NCBI RefSeq assembly: GCF_026262505.1
Contig: NC_067203.1
Location: 15,884,392 to 15,948,391 of the forward strand
Origin: Trichomonas vaginalis G3
Lineage: Eukaryota; Parabasalia; Trichomonadida; Trichomonadidae
Direction of reading: 5' to 3'
Length of the DNA stretch: 64,000 bases
The notes under the pieces are model-generated. The model was not told the origin of the DNA, did not search any database, and was given only the letters and a program-made list of their open reading frames with translations. A program made the position numbers and the translations under genes. Each line of letters starts with the position of its first letter. Position 1 is the first letter of the stretch. This document shows, piece after piece, positions 9,871-20,244 of this stretch.

Positions 9871-11951
9871 TTATTTTAAATCTACGATCCCTAGTTGCTT
9901 CTTAAGAAAAGATTCTGTTCTGTAGGCCCATTTTCTTTTCGCTAAATCAAGAGTAGACTTTCCATTGTTATCTTTAGAATTGATATCTAATCCGTTAGAA
10001 ATAAAGAATTTTACAATTTCTAAGTTATTTTTCATTGCTGCGAAATGAAGTGCATTCCTTCCTTTTTTATCTTTTGCGTTGATATCTGCACCTAAAGATA
10101 AAAGAAGTTCTACCATTTCTTTTTTGTTAGACATGGCCGCTAAATGAAGAGGTGTTCCTCCCTTATTATTTTTTGCATTGATATCTGCACTTAGAGATAA
10201 AAGAAGCTCTACCATTTCTTTTTTGTCAGATAAAGCTGCTAAATGAAGAGGTGTTCTCCCCTCTTTATTTTCTGCATTGATGTTGGCGCCATGTAAAATT
10301 AGAAATTTCACAGATTCTTTATTGTTTCTATCAACTGAACAGTGAAGAGGAGTATCTCCTTTATTATCAGGAGCATCTATATATGCTCCATGTGATATAA
10401 GTAGTTCCATTGTATCAAGGCTTTGTTGGAAAGATGCATAATGAAGAGGACTCTCTCCACCAGTCATTTTCAAATCTATTTTAGCGCCATGTGAAAGAAG
10501 GAATTCAGTAGCTTCTTTACAATTAGAAATTGAAGAAATATGAAGTGGTGTTTGCTTGTGAAAATCCTGAGCATTGATCAAAGCACCATTTGTAATAAGA
10601 ATTTGCATAATTTCTGTGCTATTTTTTCAGCTGCATAAAACAGAGGAGTTTTCTCATCATAATCTCTATCGTTGACCTTAGCTCCGTGTGAAATAAGCAA
10701 TTTTACTGTTTCAATGCTATTATGTTATGCTGCGTAATGAAGAGGTATTTTTCTGAATTTATGTTTTGCATTAACATCTGCTCCATATTGAAGAAGTAAT
10801 TCTGCTACTTCTTTAGAGTTATGTTCTGCAGCCATCATAAGAGGAGTAATAGAATGACTTTCTTGAGAATCTACATCTACATCAAGAGCAATAAGAACTG
10901 CGATTACTTCAAAACTATTCTTTTCTGCTGCCATATTAATTGGACGTTGTTTATATTTATTTTGAGCATTTATATTTAATATAATATTTCCATTAGAATT
11001 GAATAAAAATTTAAATAATTTATAGTTGTTATAAATAGCTGCATAGTGGAGAATATTCTGACATTCATCATCAACTTTAGCTATATCAACTACATGGCCA
11101 ACAAAAAGTTCATTAATTTGAGGAAAAACTCCACACCATGGAATGATTGAATCTTTATCATAATGGAACATAATAAATGCAGCTTTCAAGTTCTGTGAAT
11201 GAATAATCTCACTTAACTCTTCTTCAGGTATGCTTAATCCTTTAATATTCAAAAGATCTTTTTCAAGAATATGCATAATGAAATCGTTGTTATGACATTT
11301 AATTGCATAATATAAGCATTTATAGTCTGGCTTTTGAGTTTTTAAACATTCATTGATAATATCTGTGTTTCTTCCAACAATGGAATTATAAAGAGTTTCT
11401 TGTGTTATTTTGAAATTGAAGTTTCTAAGAAGAAAATAAAAAATGTTAACAGAACCGAAATAAGCACATGCATCAAAGAGTGAAGGGCTAGGATACATAG
11501 GGCAACGTATCTCTATACCTTCTAGCGAGTTTTTGGTTGCAAAATCTTTGAATTCATCAATTTTGTCATATATAATATAATTTTCAACTGGAGTTACATC
11601 TTTGGTGTAGTGGCTAAAAATTTCATATTGACAAACATCATTAGTTTTACAAAGATTCTCAATTAAACTAAAAATAGAGAGTGAAAATCGTCTTATTGCT
11701 AAATTGTGATATTGATATTTAGAGGAAATTTGATTGATTAATTTTAGGTAATTGTTTGAAGATTTATAATTGTATTTAGCTGCATTTGATAAACCAAAAA
11801 GAATGTTTTCAATACAAATGTGGTATTTGTCAATTAAGATAGTTGTGATCAAATTAAAAACTTCATCGATAGATTCACTAGCTTGCAAACAAAAGAGTTT
11901 TTCATATGTTATTATGAAATCTTCATATTGCTTCAAATAGTCGAAATTCAT
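9871..11951 (-). pseudogene. Broken ankyrin-repeat gene (DUF3447-type N-terminus)
   Basis: Read leftward from the ATG at 11951, MNFDYLKQYEDFI opens the typical N-terminal helical domain, followed by IDEFKDFATKN and the first ankyrin repeats. The frame stops at 10725-10727 inside a repeat (HYAA then stop). Repeat sequence continues in that frame (HNSIETVKLLISHGAKVN) until an A run near 10625-10631, where one base is missing and the frame changes. Seven further repeats then run to 9871, ending VDLK. So there are one nonsense codon and one homopolymer frameshift in an otherwise full-length member, the same combination as in the copy at 6586-8174. Repeats 3-5 near 10060-10250 are almost identical to each other, which points to recent internal duplication. 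Role in the cell unknown for the family. Confidence 0.85.
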
Positions 11952-12565
11952 GAAAGAGTTTATTTGAGGACAAAAATGGAAAATTTATTTTTACTGGCGT
12001 GCAGCACCAATAGAAAAAAATTTCGCGAGTTAACAATTTTCATTGGAACAACATCACAGTTAAATTCCAGTAAAACATACAACGTGAAATATGTTATCAT
12101 ATAATAGCTAATATCTCATTGTGAAATGTATTTCATCCTTAAATAGGGATACAGTTTTAAAATCAAACTGATAAGGTCGACAAAAAAAAATGCGAAAATT
12201 AAAAACGACCGTGTGAGTACTTTCTGAGGCTCTGTTTGTCAGAAAGTATATATTTATAAACTTTCTGACACTAAATTTTTTTGGTCTTTCAAAGTTTTTG
12301 ATGTGGTGGTTTTTTGTGTCAGAAAGTATTCAATTTTCCTCTCAAACGATGTTTTTTAAGAGTGTACTTACTCCCCTATGACATGGCCTTCAATTTAGAT
12401 GTTTAAAGTTAATTTTCAATGACTCTGAACGCCAGTTTATGTCAGAAGATGGGCATAAGTACAGCCTTAAAAAACGCACAATTTTTTTGAAGACAAAATA
12501 TATAAAAAAAGACATTCATATAAAGTTATAAAAAAAATCTAATTAGTAAAATAAAAAATAATTTT
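11952..12565. other. Spacer with MITE-like insert
   Basis: This gap lies between the start of the ankyrin pseudogene and the 3' end of the CAND1-like gene. It contains several copies of TGTCAGAAAGT and its complement ACTTTCTGACA (about 12213-12330), which can pair as stem-loops, and the 111-bp element at 12358-12468. No coding frame is supported. Confidence 0.6.
12358..12468 (-). mobile_element. MITE-like element, copy 1
   Basis: A 111-bp element with terminal inverted repeats: AAG-GTGTACTTACTCCCC at one end and AAGGCTGTACTTATGCCC at the other. The interior (GTCATTGAAAATTAACTTTA and CATGTCATAGGGG) matches the copies at 18194-18317 and 59650-59749. It lies in inverse orientation to copy 2. 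It carries no reading frame and is flanked by T and A runs, so a target duplication cannot be read. It lies about 100 bases past the CAND1 stop codon. Confidence 0.75.
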
Positions 12566-15500
12566 TTACTGGTCGAACATCAAAGGAGCGTCCTTATTAA
12601 ATTTGTGGAGAACATCTTCAGAAACGGAAGACTTCATTCCGATGTTTTCTTTTGTTCTTCTTTCCTGGACTCTCTTTCCGATGTCTTTAACTGCCAACTC
12701 GAACTGGTTCTTTCCTTCGCAAGTGTGCAACATTTCTGCGATGTCGTTATTGTTAATGTTTGGAATTCTCTTCAAAGCAGCAAGTAAATTGTAGTATTCG
12801 TGCTGCAAAGCGTCTTTTTCTTTTCTCTCCAAGTCTTTCGGCAAATCCTTCATATTGTTTGCAATGATTTGAATCTTTTCAGATACAACTTTCGGCTGAT
12901 TCAAACAGATATTTGTCAACAAACTCATTGCCCTCAAAATCACATCAATATTCACATCTTTCAATCCGTTAATAACAGCATTAATTGAATTGTTATCGTC
13001 AATTTGACTCAAAACCGTCAAAACCTCCGATCTTGTTGCACTTCCAATATCTTTCTTAATTGTTGACAAACCTAATTCTACTTCTATTTCATGTGTTTGA
13101 TTGAACAATGACATAGAAACAAATTTCTTCACGTACTTGGAAAGATCAACACGTTTGTTCTGCTCCAAAATATAATTAACTGCAGAAACTAAATAATATG
13201 ATATTAACGGTTTTTCTTCATTCAAATTCGAACAGAGTTTGTCAATTATTTCAATGTCATTTACAACATTCATTTCTCTGACGAAATACTCAATGGCGTG
13301 TGAAGAAATCTTAGCTACTTCTTCATTGGTATCAGTGCATTTGTCGAAAAGTGACATGACAAAACCGTTGTCAATTTTTGCCAAATTTGCCAAAGATTTT
13401 GCCAGTGGATTTTCATTTTCTTCTTTGATGTTGTTTCTATCAGTCAATAAGAAGTCAGCAATTTGGTCGAACATCTTTGTCTTTGTCTTCGTCTGTTTAG
13501 TCAATGATTCCAATGCAATCAACCATGTTGACAACTTCTCTTCTTCTTGTTTAGCTTTCTCCAAAATCTGACATTGTAAACTTTCTGACAAAGACGATAT
13601 GGAACCGATAGAAAATGCAGCAGCAGCGAATACTTCTCTTTTCTCAGTTTGAGAGTCAGTCAAACCGAAAATGAAGTCAATGGAGTCCTTCAAATCAGAG
13701 ATATCCTTTCTGGCACCAATTTCACCAATAATTCGCAAAGAAAGTGGTTTCTTTTGTGTCACTTTTTGTTGACAATCTTTGACAATTTTTTCTGTCAAAT
13801 TGGGGTTAGAAACAGCAGCGATTGCGATGATTTCCGCGAGATTTGGAATGTTATCATCATCATCTTTGACTGAATTTGTGAAGTCAAAAATGAAGTGAAG
13901 TGAATTATCCAAATCTATTTCACTCATTTTGGCAATCAATGATGCAGATGGTTCTATAATAATTTTGTCAATTGTTGATGTCAAAACCGTTTTAAGTGAT
14001 GGCAAAATTTCATTGATGTCACTTTTTGTTTCAATAATTTTTTTAAGAATCAACAAAATGTATTTTAACGAACCACTTTGAGAAGTTGTAAATGCGATCT
14101 TGAGAGAGTTGATCAAATTCTTTTTATCTGTCATTTGTTTGTCGTTTTCCAACAAACTGAAGATGCAGAAAAGAGATCTGAACCTGTTTGTGTTGTTTTG
14201 TGACTTAATTTCATTGATAATCATCTGACAACACTCCGAACTGATGTATTTGTACTGTTTGGAGACAGTTACAAGACTCAATGCGGATAAAACATTAGAA
14301 ACTGCAAGTTGGTCGGCCAAATAACTTGAAATTACTTCAACTGCACGTTTTGTGAGGTTTTCGTGGTCGAAGTTTGCGGAGAATATGGCCAATGTACGTG
14401 ATATTGTCACGACAAGCTCTTTCTTCGATGAGTTTTCGATGCAATAATTTGCAAGATCCGAAATCTCCGGAGAAAGTGGTCTGAATGACTGGAAAAGGAG
14501 GGATGCGGCTTCTATGCATAGGGACTCTGCACAACCGGCCTTGGAACAGTCTAAAACAGCTTCACAGCAGATATTGATGAAAGAATCAGAGCAATAATCG
14601 AAAGAAGCTGCTGTTTCGATGCATGTGACTAATGCTGTGGCAACGCTCGAGGTAAGTTTGCCTTTGAATGCTGAAATTGGAGTCAATAAGAAATCTTCGT
14701 CAACTAAGCCAATAACGCGGATAATTGGAGAGAGGAGATAAAGGATATCATGAGCAAATTGAGAATCAGGAGTTATCTGTTTGTTGATCGCTTGAATAAT
14801 TGAGATTTTGTATTCATCAGTTAATTTCTTGTTGTAAACAACAAACATCTCTCTGACCATCTCAAGAATATCTTTAAGGGATGCGATATCGCTAACCGCT
14901 AAGATTCTCTGGAATAATTCGATATCTTTGACGATTTCCAAGAAAGATTCCTTTGCGGAGTGCATTAAAGCAATACCAAGTGCTGCTGATGCCTTGCGAA
15001 GTCTCCATGTGTCATCGTCGATGTCAATTTGTTCATCATTTGTCAAATCCATGTCGTCGTCATCATCCATGTCTTCTTCAGCAAGGATAACTTCATCTTC
15101 AACCATCTGTGATGACGAAACAACACCTGATGACCCGTAAATGATGTATTTTGTAAATATCGGAATTGTTTGATCGAAAAACTGGGCCATTTCCTCTGGA
15201 AACGCTCTCCACATGGTTGCTATGGCATTGATACAGTACTCTTGTTCCTTGATTATGTCTGTAGAGGAAGAATCTGCAATATCATCCTCAGTAGAAGCAA
15301 AATCATCGATATCGTCGTCTTCAGTCTCATTTGTTGAGGCAGAATTGAAGACTTTGATGAATAATTCGAACAATTTCAGCAAATGATTTTCAAAAGCGAC
15401 TGGATTCGCTCCGATTGAGGTAGAAAGGATCAAAATTGGTGCAGGTGTCTTGAGAATTTCTTCCTGGAGTAAGTTGTCAACACAAATGTTGATTTGTTCT

Positions 15501-16138
15501 TGAGTTGCGTAAAATGACCAAAATTTAACGAGAGAAGAGATCAAATTGAGGTAATTTGCTTCTGTAGAGTCGTTAAAGTTCTTGAAGATTGGTAGGAACC
15601 TATCAATAGTCGATTGGATCTCGTCTGGATTGAATAATGATCCGATATTTTCTAATAATGAGGCAAGAATCTCAATAAGACAACGTGTGTATTCATCGCG
15701 TGGTACTAAATTCTGGAAGTATGGGAAAATTGTCTTGATAAGCTCTCTGCATCGCTCATAATTCATATTTGAGTGATTTGTCAATATTTCTTTGATTACT
15801 GTGCATAATTGTGTTGTAACGTGTGATCCTTCTTCTTCCATTGTTGTGAAAACATACTTATACAATGTTGGAATCAGTTCTAAATCGAGGTAATATGTTG
15901 AAAGAACAATTGTTCGAAGGGCAGCGTTCTTTAACTCGGCGTTTTGTACAGCAGCGGCACCAACGAGTGTACTAATGAATGATTCGGCCTTACTTTTGTC
16001 TGTAAATTGAATTTCATGGAAATGTTCGAATTTTTGCATGATTGACTCTAACTCATTGATAGCATAATCCTGATCTGGGTTGTTCATCTGTTTTCTGAAG
16101 CTAATAATATCAACAAGCTTAGTATCTTGATTATTCAT
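12566..16138 (-). CDS. CAND1-like cullin-associated protein (HEAT repeats)
   Basis: A 1190-residue all-helical HEAT-repeat protein; animal CAND1 has 1230. Two acidic stretches (about residues 275-295 and 355-375) end in DIDDDTWRLRKASAALG. This corresponds to the CAND1 position where an acidic run is followed by DDDMSWKVRRAAAK. Further along, FAAAAFSIGSISSLSESLQ followed by STWLIALESLTKQ matches AASYALGSISVGNLPEYL and the helix after it in CAND1. Spacing from the ends also agrees. CAND1 binds unneddylated cullins and exchanges their substrate-receptor modules, so the product probably tunes SCF-type ubiquitin ligases in cytosol and nucleus. Alternative: an importin-beta relative, which the acidic insert and length argue against. 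The start ATG at 16138 is preceded by a good initiator. The MITE-like element lies downstream. Confidence 0.75.
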   Translation of the reverse strand: MNNQDTKLVDIISFRKQMNNPDQDYAINELESIMQKFEHFHEIQFTDKSKAESFISTLVGAAAVQNAELKNAALRTIVLSTYYLDLELIPTLYKYVFTTMEEEGSHVTTQLCTVIKEILTNHSNMNYERCRELIKTIFPYFQNLVPRDEYTRCLIEILASLLENIGSLFNPDEIQSTIDRFLPIFKNFNDSTEANYLNLISSLVKFWSFYATQEQINICVDNLLQEEILKTPAPILILSTSIGANPVAFENHLLKLFELFIKVFNSASTNETEDDDIDDFASTEDDIADSSSTDIIKEQEYCINAIATMWRAFPEEMAQFFDQTIPIFTKYIIYGSSGVVSSSQMVEDEVILAEEDMDDDDDMDLTNDEQIDIDDDTWRLRKASAALGIALMHSAKESFLEIVKDIELFQRILAVSDIASLKDILEMVREMFVVYNKKLTDEYKISIIQAINKQITPDSQFAHDILYLLSPIIRVIGLVDEDFLLTPISAFKGKLTSSVATALVTCIETAASFDYCSDSFINICCEAVLDCSKAGCAESLCIEAASLLFQSFRPLSPEISDLANYCIENSSKKELVVTISRTLAIFSANFDHENLTKRAVEVISSYLADQLAVSNVLSALSLVTVSKQYKYISSECCQMIINEIKSQNNTNRFRSLFCIFSLLENDKQMTDKKNLINSLKIAFTTSQSGSLKYILLILKKIIETKSDINEILPSLKTVLTSTIDKIIIEPSASLIAKMSEIDLDNSLHFIFDFTNSVKDDDDNIPNLAEIIAIAAVSNPNLTEKIVKDCQQKVTQKKPLSLRIIGEIGARKDISDLKDSIDFIFGLTDSQTEKREVFAAAAFSIGSISSLSESLQCQILEKAKQEEEKLSTWLIALESLTKQTKTKTKMFDQIADFLLTDRNNIKEENENPLAKSLANLAKIDNGFVMSLFDKCTDTNEEVAKISSHAIEYFVREMNVVNDIEIIDKLCSNLNEEKPLISYYLVSAVNYILEQNKRVDLSKYVKKFVSMSLFNQTHEIEVELGLSTIKKDIGSATRSEVLTVLSQIDDNNSINAVINGLKDVNIDVILRAMSLLTNICLNQPKVVSEKIQIIANNMKDLPKDLERKEKDALQHEYYNLLAALKRIPNINNNDIAEMLHTCEGKNQFELAVKDIGKRVQERRTKENIGMKSSVSEDVLHKFNKDAPLMFDQ

Positions 16139-16163
16139 TTAATTTTATAAAAAAAATTCTCCA

Positions 16164-16168
16164 AATGA
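16164..16168 (-). promoter_or_regulatory. Initiator (Inr) of CAND1-like gene
   Basis: TCATT on the minus strand with the start A at 16166, 28 bases before the ATG. It matches the trichomonad initiator consensus. Confidence 0.5.
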
Positions 16169-16741
16169 AAAAAAATTACCAAAAAAAAAGTCAAAAATTT
16201 GGAAAAAAGCATGAATTGATGAATATGCATTGGGTTGTTAATTTGGGAGATAACACGTATGTTCGTTATCACAAAACCATAAAATAACACTTAAATTTTC
16301 GCAAATTCCAAATATTCAAGTAATAGTAATCAAGCTCACATAATTGAAAAGTATTGTTATGTTGGTTTTAATTCATAAAATATTAATATTTGTTGTTATA
16401 TTTTTGAAATTTGATAAAATATGAAGGAAAAAAGTATGTTGAAATGATATACTATTGATAAACATCATGTTTTCAACCTGAGGAGATGCAAAATAAGTAT
16501 TTCTAATTGAGGCGAAAACGATAAATCTCATTTTGCCTCTCAATTTTTCTGATCCTTAAGTATTCAATTTTCACTGCTTCTCTCATCTTTGAAATTTGCA
16601 CAATTTTTCTCCAAAGTCTCAAATTAAGCTTCTGATGATCTATTCTATCTATACCCTAAATGTGAGTCCTTTATTAAGTCTAGAAATGGTGACTCAACAC
16701 ATTAACTTTTTTTACTTTTATTTTATTTTTTCCGGCATTTT

Positions 16742-16746
16742 TCATT
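16742..16746 (+). promoter_or_regulatory. Initiator (Inr) of the 16747 gene
   Basis: TTTTTCATTATG: the box TCATT has its start A at 16744, only three bases before the ATG. Such very short leaders are typical in trichomonads. It supports the chosen start. Confidence 0.65.
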
Positions 16747-18072
16747 ATGAGTCATTCCAAGCCATTTAATTGGAGATTTCGAGAATTCTCTGGCAATCAG
16801 CATCCAAAAATCTTTGTGATGATGTCCAATGTATCATTGACAGATAATGGTATTACTTTAAACCGAGAAAAAAAAGATCAGCAAAATAAAATTGAATACA
16901 CAAGTAATGCCGGTGAATTTTCATACTATGTAGCAGAATTGTTTCCTGTAGGCATTGCAATCTTCCCTGACAGAGGAAATTTTGATATCAAAATTTCATT
17001 CAGCGATTATCTCAGCATATTTGTTAAATTAATAGAAAAAGATTCAAATCTTATTAACTATGCGATTGATTGGGCTTGCATTCCACTCAAATCAGATCAA
17101 AATTCAAAAATTTTGGAAATAAATGATTTTAGCTACAAATCAATTAAAACCGAGGACTTACACGTAAGTAGTGATTTCAAAACCGTAATTTGCATATTTA
17201 TTAATTCAATTTTATTAATTTCAGATTATTTTTTCAATAAAAAATATAACACTTTAACAGACGTAGAACGAGGCCGTCTATTACATATGTGCATTAAAGC
17301 ATATACAAATCAGGAACTTTTGCAAACCTACTCACTGAATTTGGACAAATTATTTGATATTATAGAAAAAAAATCAGGAAAAGATTTTCATCCAAATCCA
17401 TTCATTACTTTCCTAGTATTTTGTATCAATAATGATCATAAATATTATACATCTTTAAAACTTCTACTCAATGATTTCCTCAACTATTGTTATGATTCAG
17501 AATCATTATCTTTAGCAGTTTCTAATATCTCAGGCAATTACTCTCAAATTCCTTTATACCATATTATCCATATATTTACGGAGAATATTCCAATGAATGT
17601 ATCTCAAGATAAAAAGGTTCTGGAAATACTAAAAATTCGTGACGCATCTGATGATGACGTAAACATTTTGAGTAATTCGAATAAAGATCAATTAATTGAG
17701 CGTAATAAAGCAATTTTACTCTCAAAACTTGAGCGTTCGTACTGTAATTCACTTGATTATATTGAAAAATTTCTTATAACAGCAAAAACTGGCCCTAAAT
17801 CTAATTTTTCGCAGTCACAAATTAAAAGCTTACTTGATGCGAAAAGGGAATGTAAAATCATGTTGAATCAAATCTACAAATTCAACAGTTGGGATGATAA
17901 ATCTCTATTCATGTACGATTTTGTATTTCCAGAGCATGCTCACAAATGGCGTATTATGTTTAGAGGCGATTATAATATTCAAACAATACTGCAAAATATC
18001 AAAGAAGAGGGTTTTACAGAAGACAAAAATAATAGAGATAATCAGTCAGCTCCGATAATCTCTCACATGTGA
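16747..18072 (+). CDS. Unknown 441-residue protein
   Basis: I do not recognise a family. The product opens MSHSKPFNWRFREFSG. It is probably soluble and mostly helical after residue 140, although a hydrophobic run around 142-156 (VICIFINSILLIS) could be a buried helix. The C-terminal third contains a charged helix (LIERNKAILLSKLERSYCN) and then FPEHAHKWRIMFRGDYNIQTI. Several Trp/Phe motifs near the N-terminus suggest a beta-rich domain in residues 1-130. An apparent GTAAGT...TTTCAG pair at 17164-17224 is not an intron, because removing it would break the frame and it lacks the trichomonad 3' splice motif. The initiator box three bases before the ATG and the length of the open frame support a real gene. 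Confidence 0.75.
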   Translation: MSHSKPFNWRFREFSGNQHPKIFVMMSNVSLTDNGITLNREKKDQQNKIEYTSNAGEFSYYVAELFPVGIAIFPDRGNFDIKISFSDYLSIFVKLIEKDSNLINYAIDWACIPLKSDQNSKILEINDFSYKSIKTEDLHVSSDFKTVICIFINSILLISDYFFNKKYNTLTDVERGRLLHMCIKAYTNQELLQTYSLNLDKLFDIIEKKSGKDFHPNPFITFLVFCINNDHKYYTSLKLLLNDFLNYCYDSESLSLAVSNISGNYSQIPLYHIIHIFTENIPMNVSQDKKVLEILKIRDASDDDVNILSNSNKDQLIERNKAILLSKLERSYCNSLDYIEKFLITAKTGPKSNFSQSQIKSLLDAKRECKIMLNQIYKFNSWDDKSLFMYDFVFPEHAHKWRIMFRGDYNIQTILQNIKEEGFTEDKNNRDNQSAPIISHM

Positions 18073-18193
18073 CATTTTAAATAAAAACTATAATTATAGA
18101 ATTATTTTAATCTCGAGCTCATCTTATTCAATTTTGAATCCTTTACAAATGTTCCTTCAAATATTGAAATGTACCTAAGATAAATGCAGCTTT

Positions 18194-18317
18194 AAGGCTG
18201 CACTTACGCCCATTTGACATTAATTCAAATTTTTGACACCTGGGGTGAAGCGTCATTGAAAATTAACCTTAAACATTTGAATTGAAGGCCGTGTCATAGG
18301 GGCGTAAGTGCACCCTT
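18194..18317 (+). mobile_element. MITE-like element, copy 2
   Basis: A 124-bp element with near-perfect 18-bp terminal inverted repeats, AAGGCTGCACTTACGCCC and AAGGGTGCACTTACGCCC, extended by a shared TGACA. The interior matches the copies at 12358 and 59650. Flanks read TTT and TAA, so a short TTAA- or TA-type duplication is possible but not certain. It starts 122 bases after the stop codon at 18072. Confidence 0.8.
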
Positions 18318-18679
18318 TAAAAAAACTGTATAGATACCTTAAGAAATAAACTTTCTACTTTTTTTGACATTCTCTTAATTTTTTTAGATTTCATTGTATA
18401 AAAAAGTGACAGAGAGTGGGGGCAAGATTGAGAATTGCAATTCTCACATATTTGAATGCATCGTAATACTATTTGGTAATTAAATGCCACTGACATTTAT
18501 AGGGAAGTAGAGGCGCATACTATTCTATAAAGATGATATCTATTTGTTCTGTGAAAAATCAATTTATCAATTTTTCAAAAACGCCAAATATCAAATTACA
18601 AAAAACTGACATTTGTAAAATAACAAAGAGGGAAAAAATTATCTGAAAAATGAATAACTTTACAATAAATAACTAAAAA
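18318..18679. other. Spacer between convergent genes
   Basis: About 360 bases between the MITE-like element and the 3' end of the palmitoyltransferase gene. AT-rich; nothing recognised. Confidence 0.5.
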
Positions 18680-20242
18680 TTATTTCTTTTCTTCCCCATC
18701 GGAGTAAGTATAGTAAGTATAGTAAGAAAAGCTTCCTTCGCCAGAGTAAAAACTGTATGATTCGAAATCTGATTCATCCTTGTGTTTCTCTTCATGTTTC
18801 TTCTTATCGGAATCAGATTTCTCTTCTTTAGGTTCTTCTTTCTTTGGTTCTGGCTCTGGTTTCTTTGAAGAAGACGAAGATGAAGAAGATGGTTTGGAAT
18901 AAGAATAAGAAACCGACTTTTCCTCCTTTGGCTCATCTTCTTTCTTCGGTTCTGGTTCAGGTTTCTTTGAAGATGATGAAGATGGTTTGGAATAAGAATA
19001 TGAAACAGATTTTTCTTCTTCTTTTGGTTCTGGAAGAGGAATTACTCGTTCTTCTGAATGTGATGGTTTCGATTCGGATACAGATTTCTCTTCTTTCTTT
19101 GGTTCTGGTTTCTTTGAAGAAGATTTCGAATAAGAATAAGAATAAGAATAAGAATAAGAAACAGATGGTTCCTTTTCTTCCTCTTTCTTTGGTTCTGGTT
19201 GTGGTTCAGGTTTCTTTGGAGAAGAAGATTTTGAGTATGAATAAGAAACTGATTTTTCTTTTTCTTCTTCTTTTGGAACTTCGACAGCTGATTCGGACTT
19301 TCCTTTAGTACTTGAACTAGATGAAGAAGATGATGATGACTCTTCTTTGGCGTTTTCTGGTTTTGGAGTTTCTTTTTCTGGTAATTGAGGCTGCTCTGGC
19401 TCTTGCTGTGGTTTTGGAGGAGCTGGAGGTGGTGGAGGTGGTGCAAACGTTGGTTTGTTTGGAATAATTGTAATTTTTGGCGCTGGTTTTCTGTTTTGGG
19501 CCTCTTGTTGAGCTTTTTTGTTTGCTTCAAGCATTCTTCTGTATTGGATGACATCGAATGTTGTGATGTTCTTCCTAATTAAGCAACTGTGCAATCCGAG
19601 TAAGAAAGTAATGAAATATTCAATGCCAAGGAGCATAAATAGAAGAAGTCCATGGAAAACGTACCATACAGCAGCTGGTATATGGTTCTTAGCACCGTAG
19701 AATGATTCAGCGTTAGCTAACATCGATCTCTCGCCGTTTTCTTGTTTCATTGCCATTCCCATGATTACGTAAATGGATAAAGCTGATTCTACAAGGGATG
19801 CAAGGTAAAGGAAGATGATTCCGAATAGGAAATAGTTGTAGTTATCACTTGTAACGCAGTTATTTAAGAAAAAGCAGTGATGATCAAAATCTCGTCTACA
19901 AAGATTGCATGAACGGCAGTGTTTTGCTTTTAGCATAACAGTCCTTTTACACCATCTGCATTTTTCCGCATTCTTTTTAGCATCGTCTGGCAAAATTGCA
20001 GATCTATGCTTTTCAATCTCGCAACGAATGAATAAGAGGTTGAATGTTATCCAGCAATAGCAAAAGATTGGTGTGCAGATGATTTTCTCGGTTGTGTAAA
20101 GAGATGGAAAAATGAATAAGAAATAACCTAAAATCATAAGGAAATAACCAACCCATGACAAGATTTGCTGATTGTGTAATGGCCTGGTAAAGCCATTCCT
20201 TGTGTTAACAAGTGGTGCCGGAGGGTCGTTATTTTCCGACAT
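18680..20242 (-). CDS. DHHC-type protein S-acyltransferase (palmitoyltransferase)
   Basis: A 520-residue membrane protein. Two N-terminal membrane spans (about 27-50 and 54-73) precede a Cys-rich domain, CRWCKRTVMLKAKHCRSC, with the catalytic DHHC at 120-123 followed by FFLNNC. Two further spans follow (about 137-162 and 190-222). This is the standard four-span layout of enzymes that attach palmitate to cytosolic cysteines. The C-terminal 270 residues are low complexity: Pro runs, then repeated KKPEPEPKKEE / EKSVSYSYSKSSSS modules, probably disordered and variable in length. The ATG at 20242 is immediately preceded by a transposon (20245-23736) whose ATAA target duplication overlaps the start codon. 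The original upstream sequence, with TCAATTTTTCA as a possible initiator, now lies at 23741 and beyond. Expression may therefore be lost or altered. Confidence 0.93.
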   Translation of the reverse strand: MSENNDPPAPLVNTRNGFTRPLHNQQILSWVGYFLMILGYFLFIFPSLYTTEKIICTPIFCYCWITFNLLFIRCEIEKHRSAILPDDAKKNAEKCRWCKRTVMLKAKHCRSCNLCRRDFDHHCFFLNNCVTSDNYNYFLFGIIFLYLASLVESALSIYVIMGMAMKQENGERSMLANAESFYGAKNHIPAAVWYVFHGLLLFMLLGIEYFITFLLGLHSCLIRKNITTFDVIQYRRMLEANKKAQQEAQNRKPAPKITIIPNKPTFAPPPPPPAPPKPQQEPEQPQLPEKETPKPENAKEESSSSSSSSSSTKGKSESAVEVPKEEEKEKSVSYSYSKSSSPKKPEPQPEPKKEEEKEPSVSYSYSYSYSYSKSSSKKPEPKKEEKSVSESKPSHSEERVIPLPEPKEEEKSVSYSYSKPSSSSSKKPEPEPKKEDEPKEEKSVSYSYSKPSSSSSSSSKKPEPEPKKEEPKEEKSDSDKKKHEEKHKDESDFESYSFYSGEGSFSYYTYYTYSDGEEKK

Positions 20243-20244
20243 AA

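Larger units (their letters stand above)
16139..16746. other. Divergent promoter spacer
   Basis: About 600 AT-rich bases lie between two genes transcribed away from each other. Initiator boxes sit at both ends. No other structure is recognised. Confidence 0.6.

Noticed and set aside
12603-15140. Plus-strand and other-frame open frames within the CAND1-like gene
   Set aside because: They lie wholly inside a long conserved gene on the other strand and carry only its antisense composition.
17164-17224. Possible intron with GTAAGT and TTTCAG in the 441-residue gene
   Set aside because: Removing the 61 bases shifts the frame into an early stop, and the trichomonad 3' splice motif (ACTAACACACAG) is absent.
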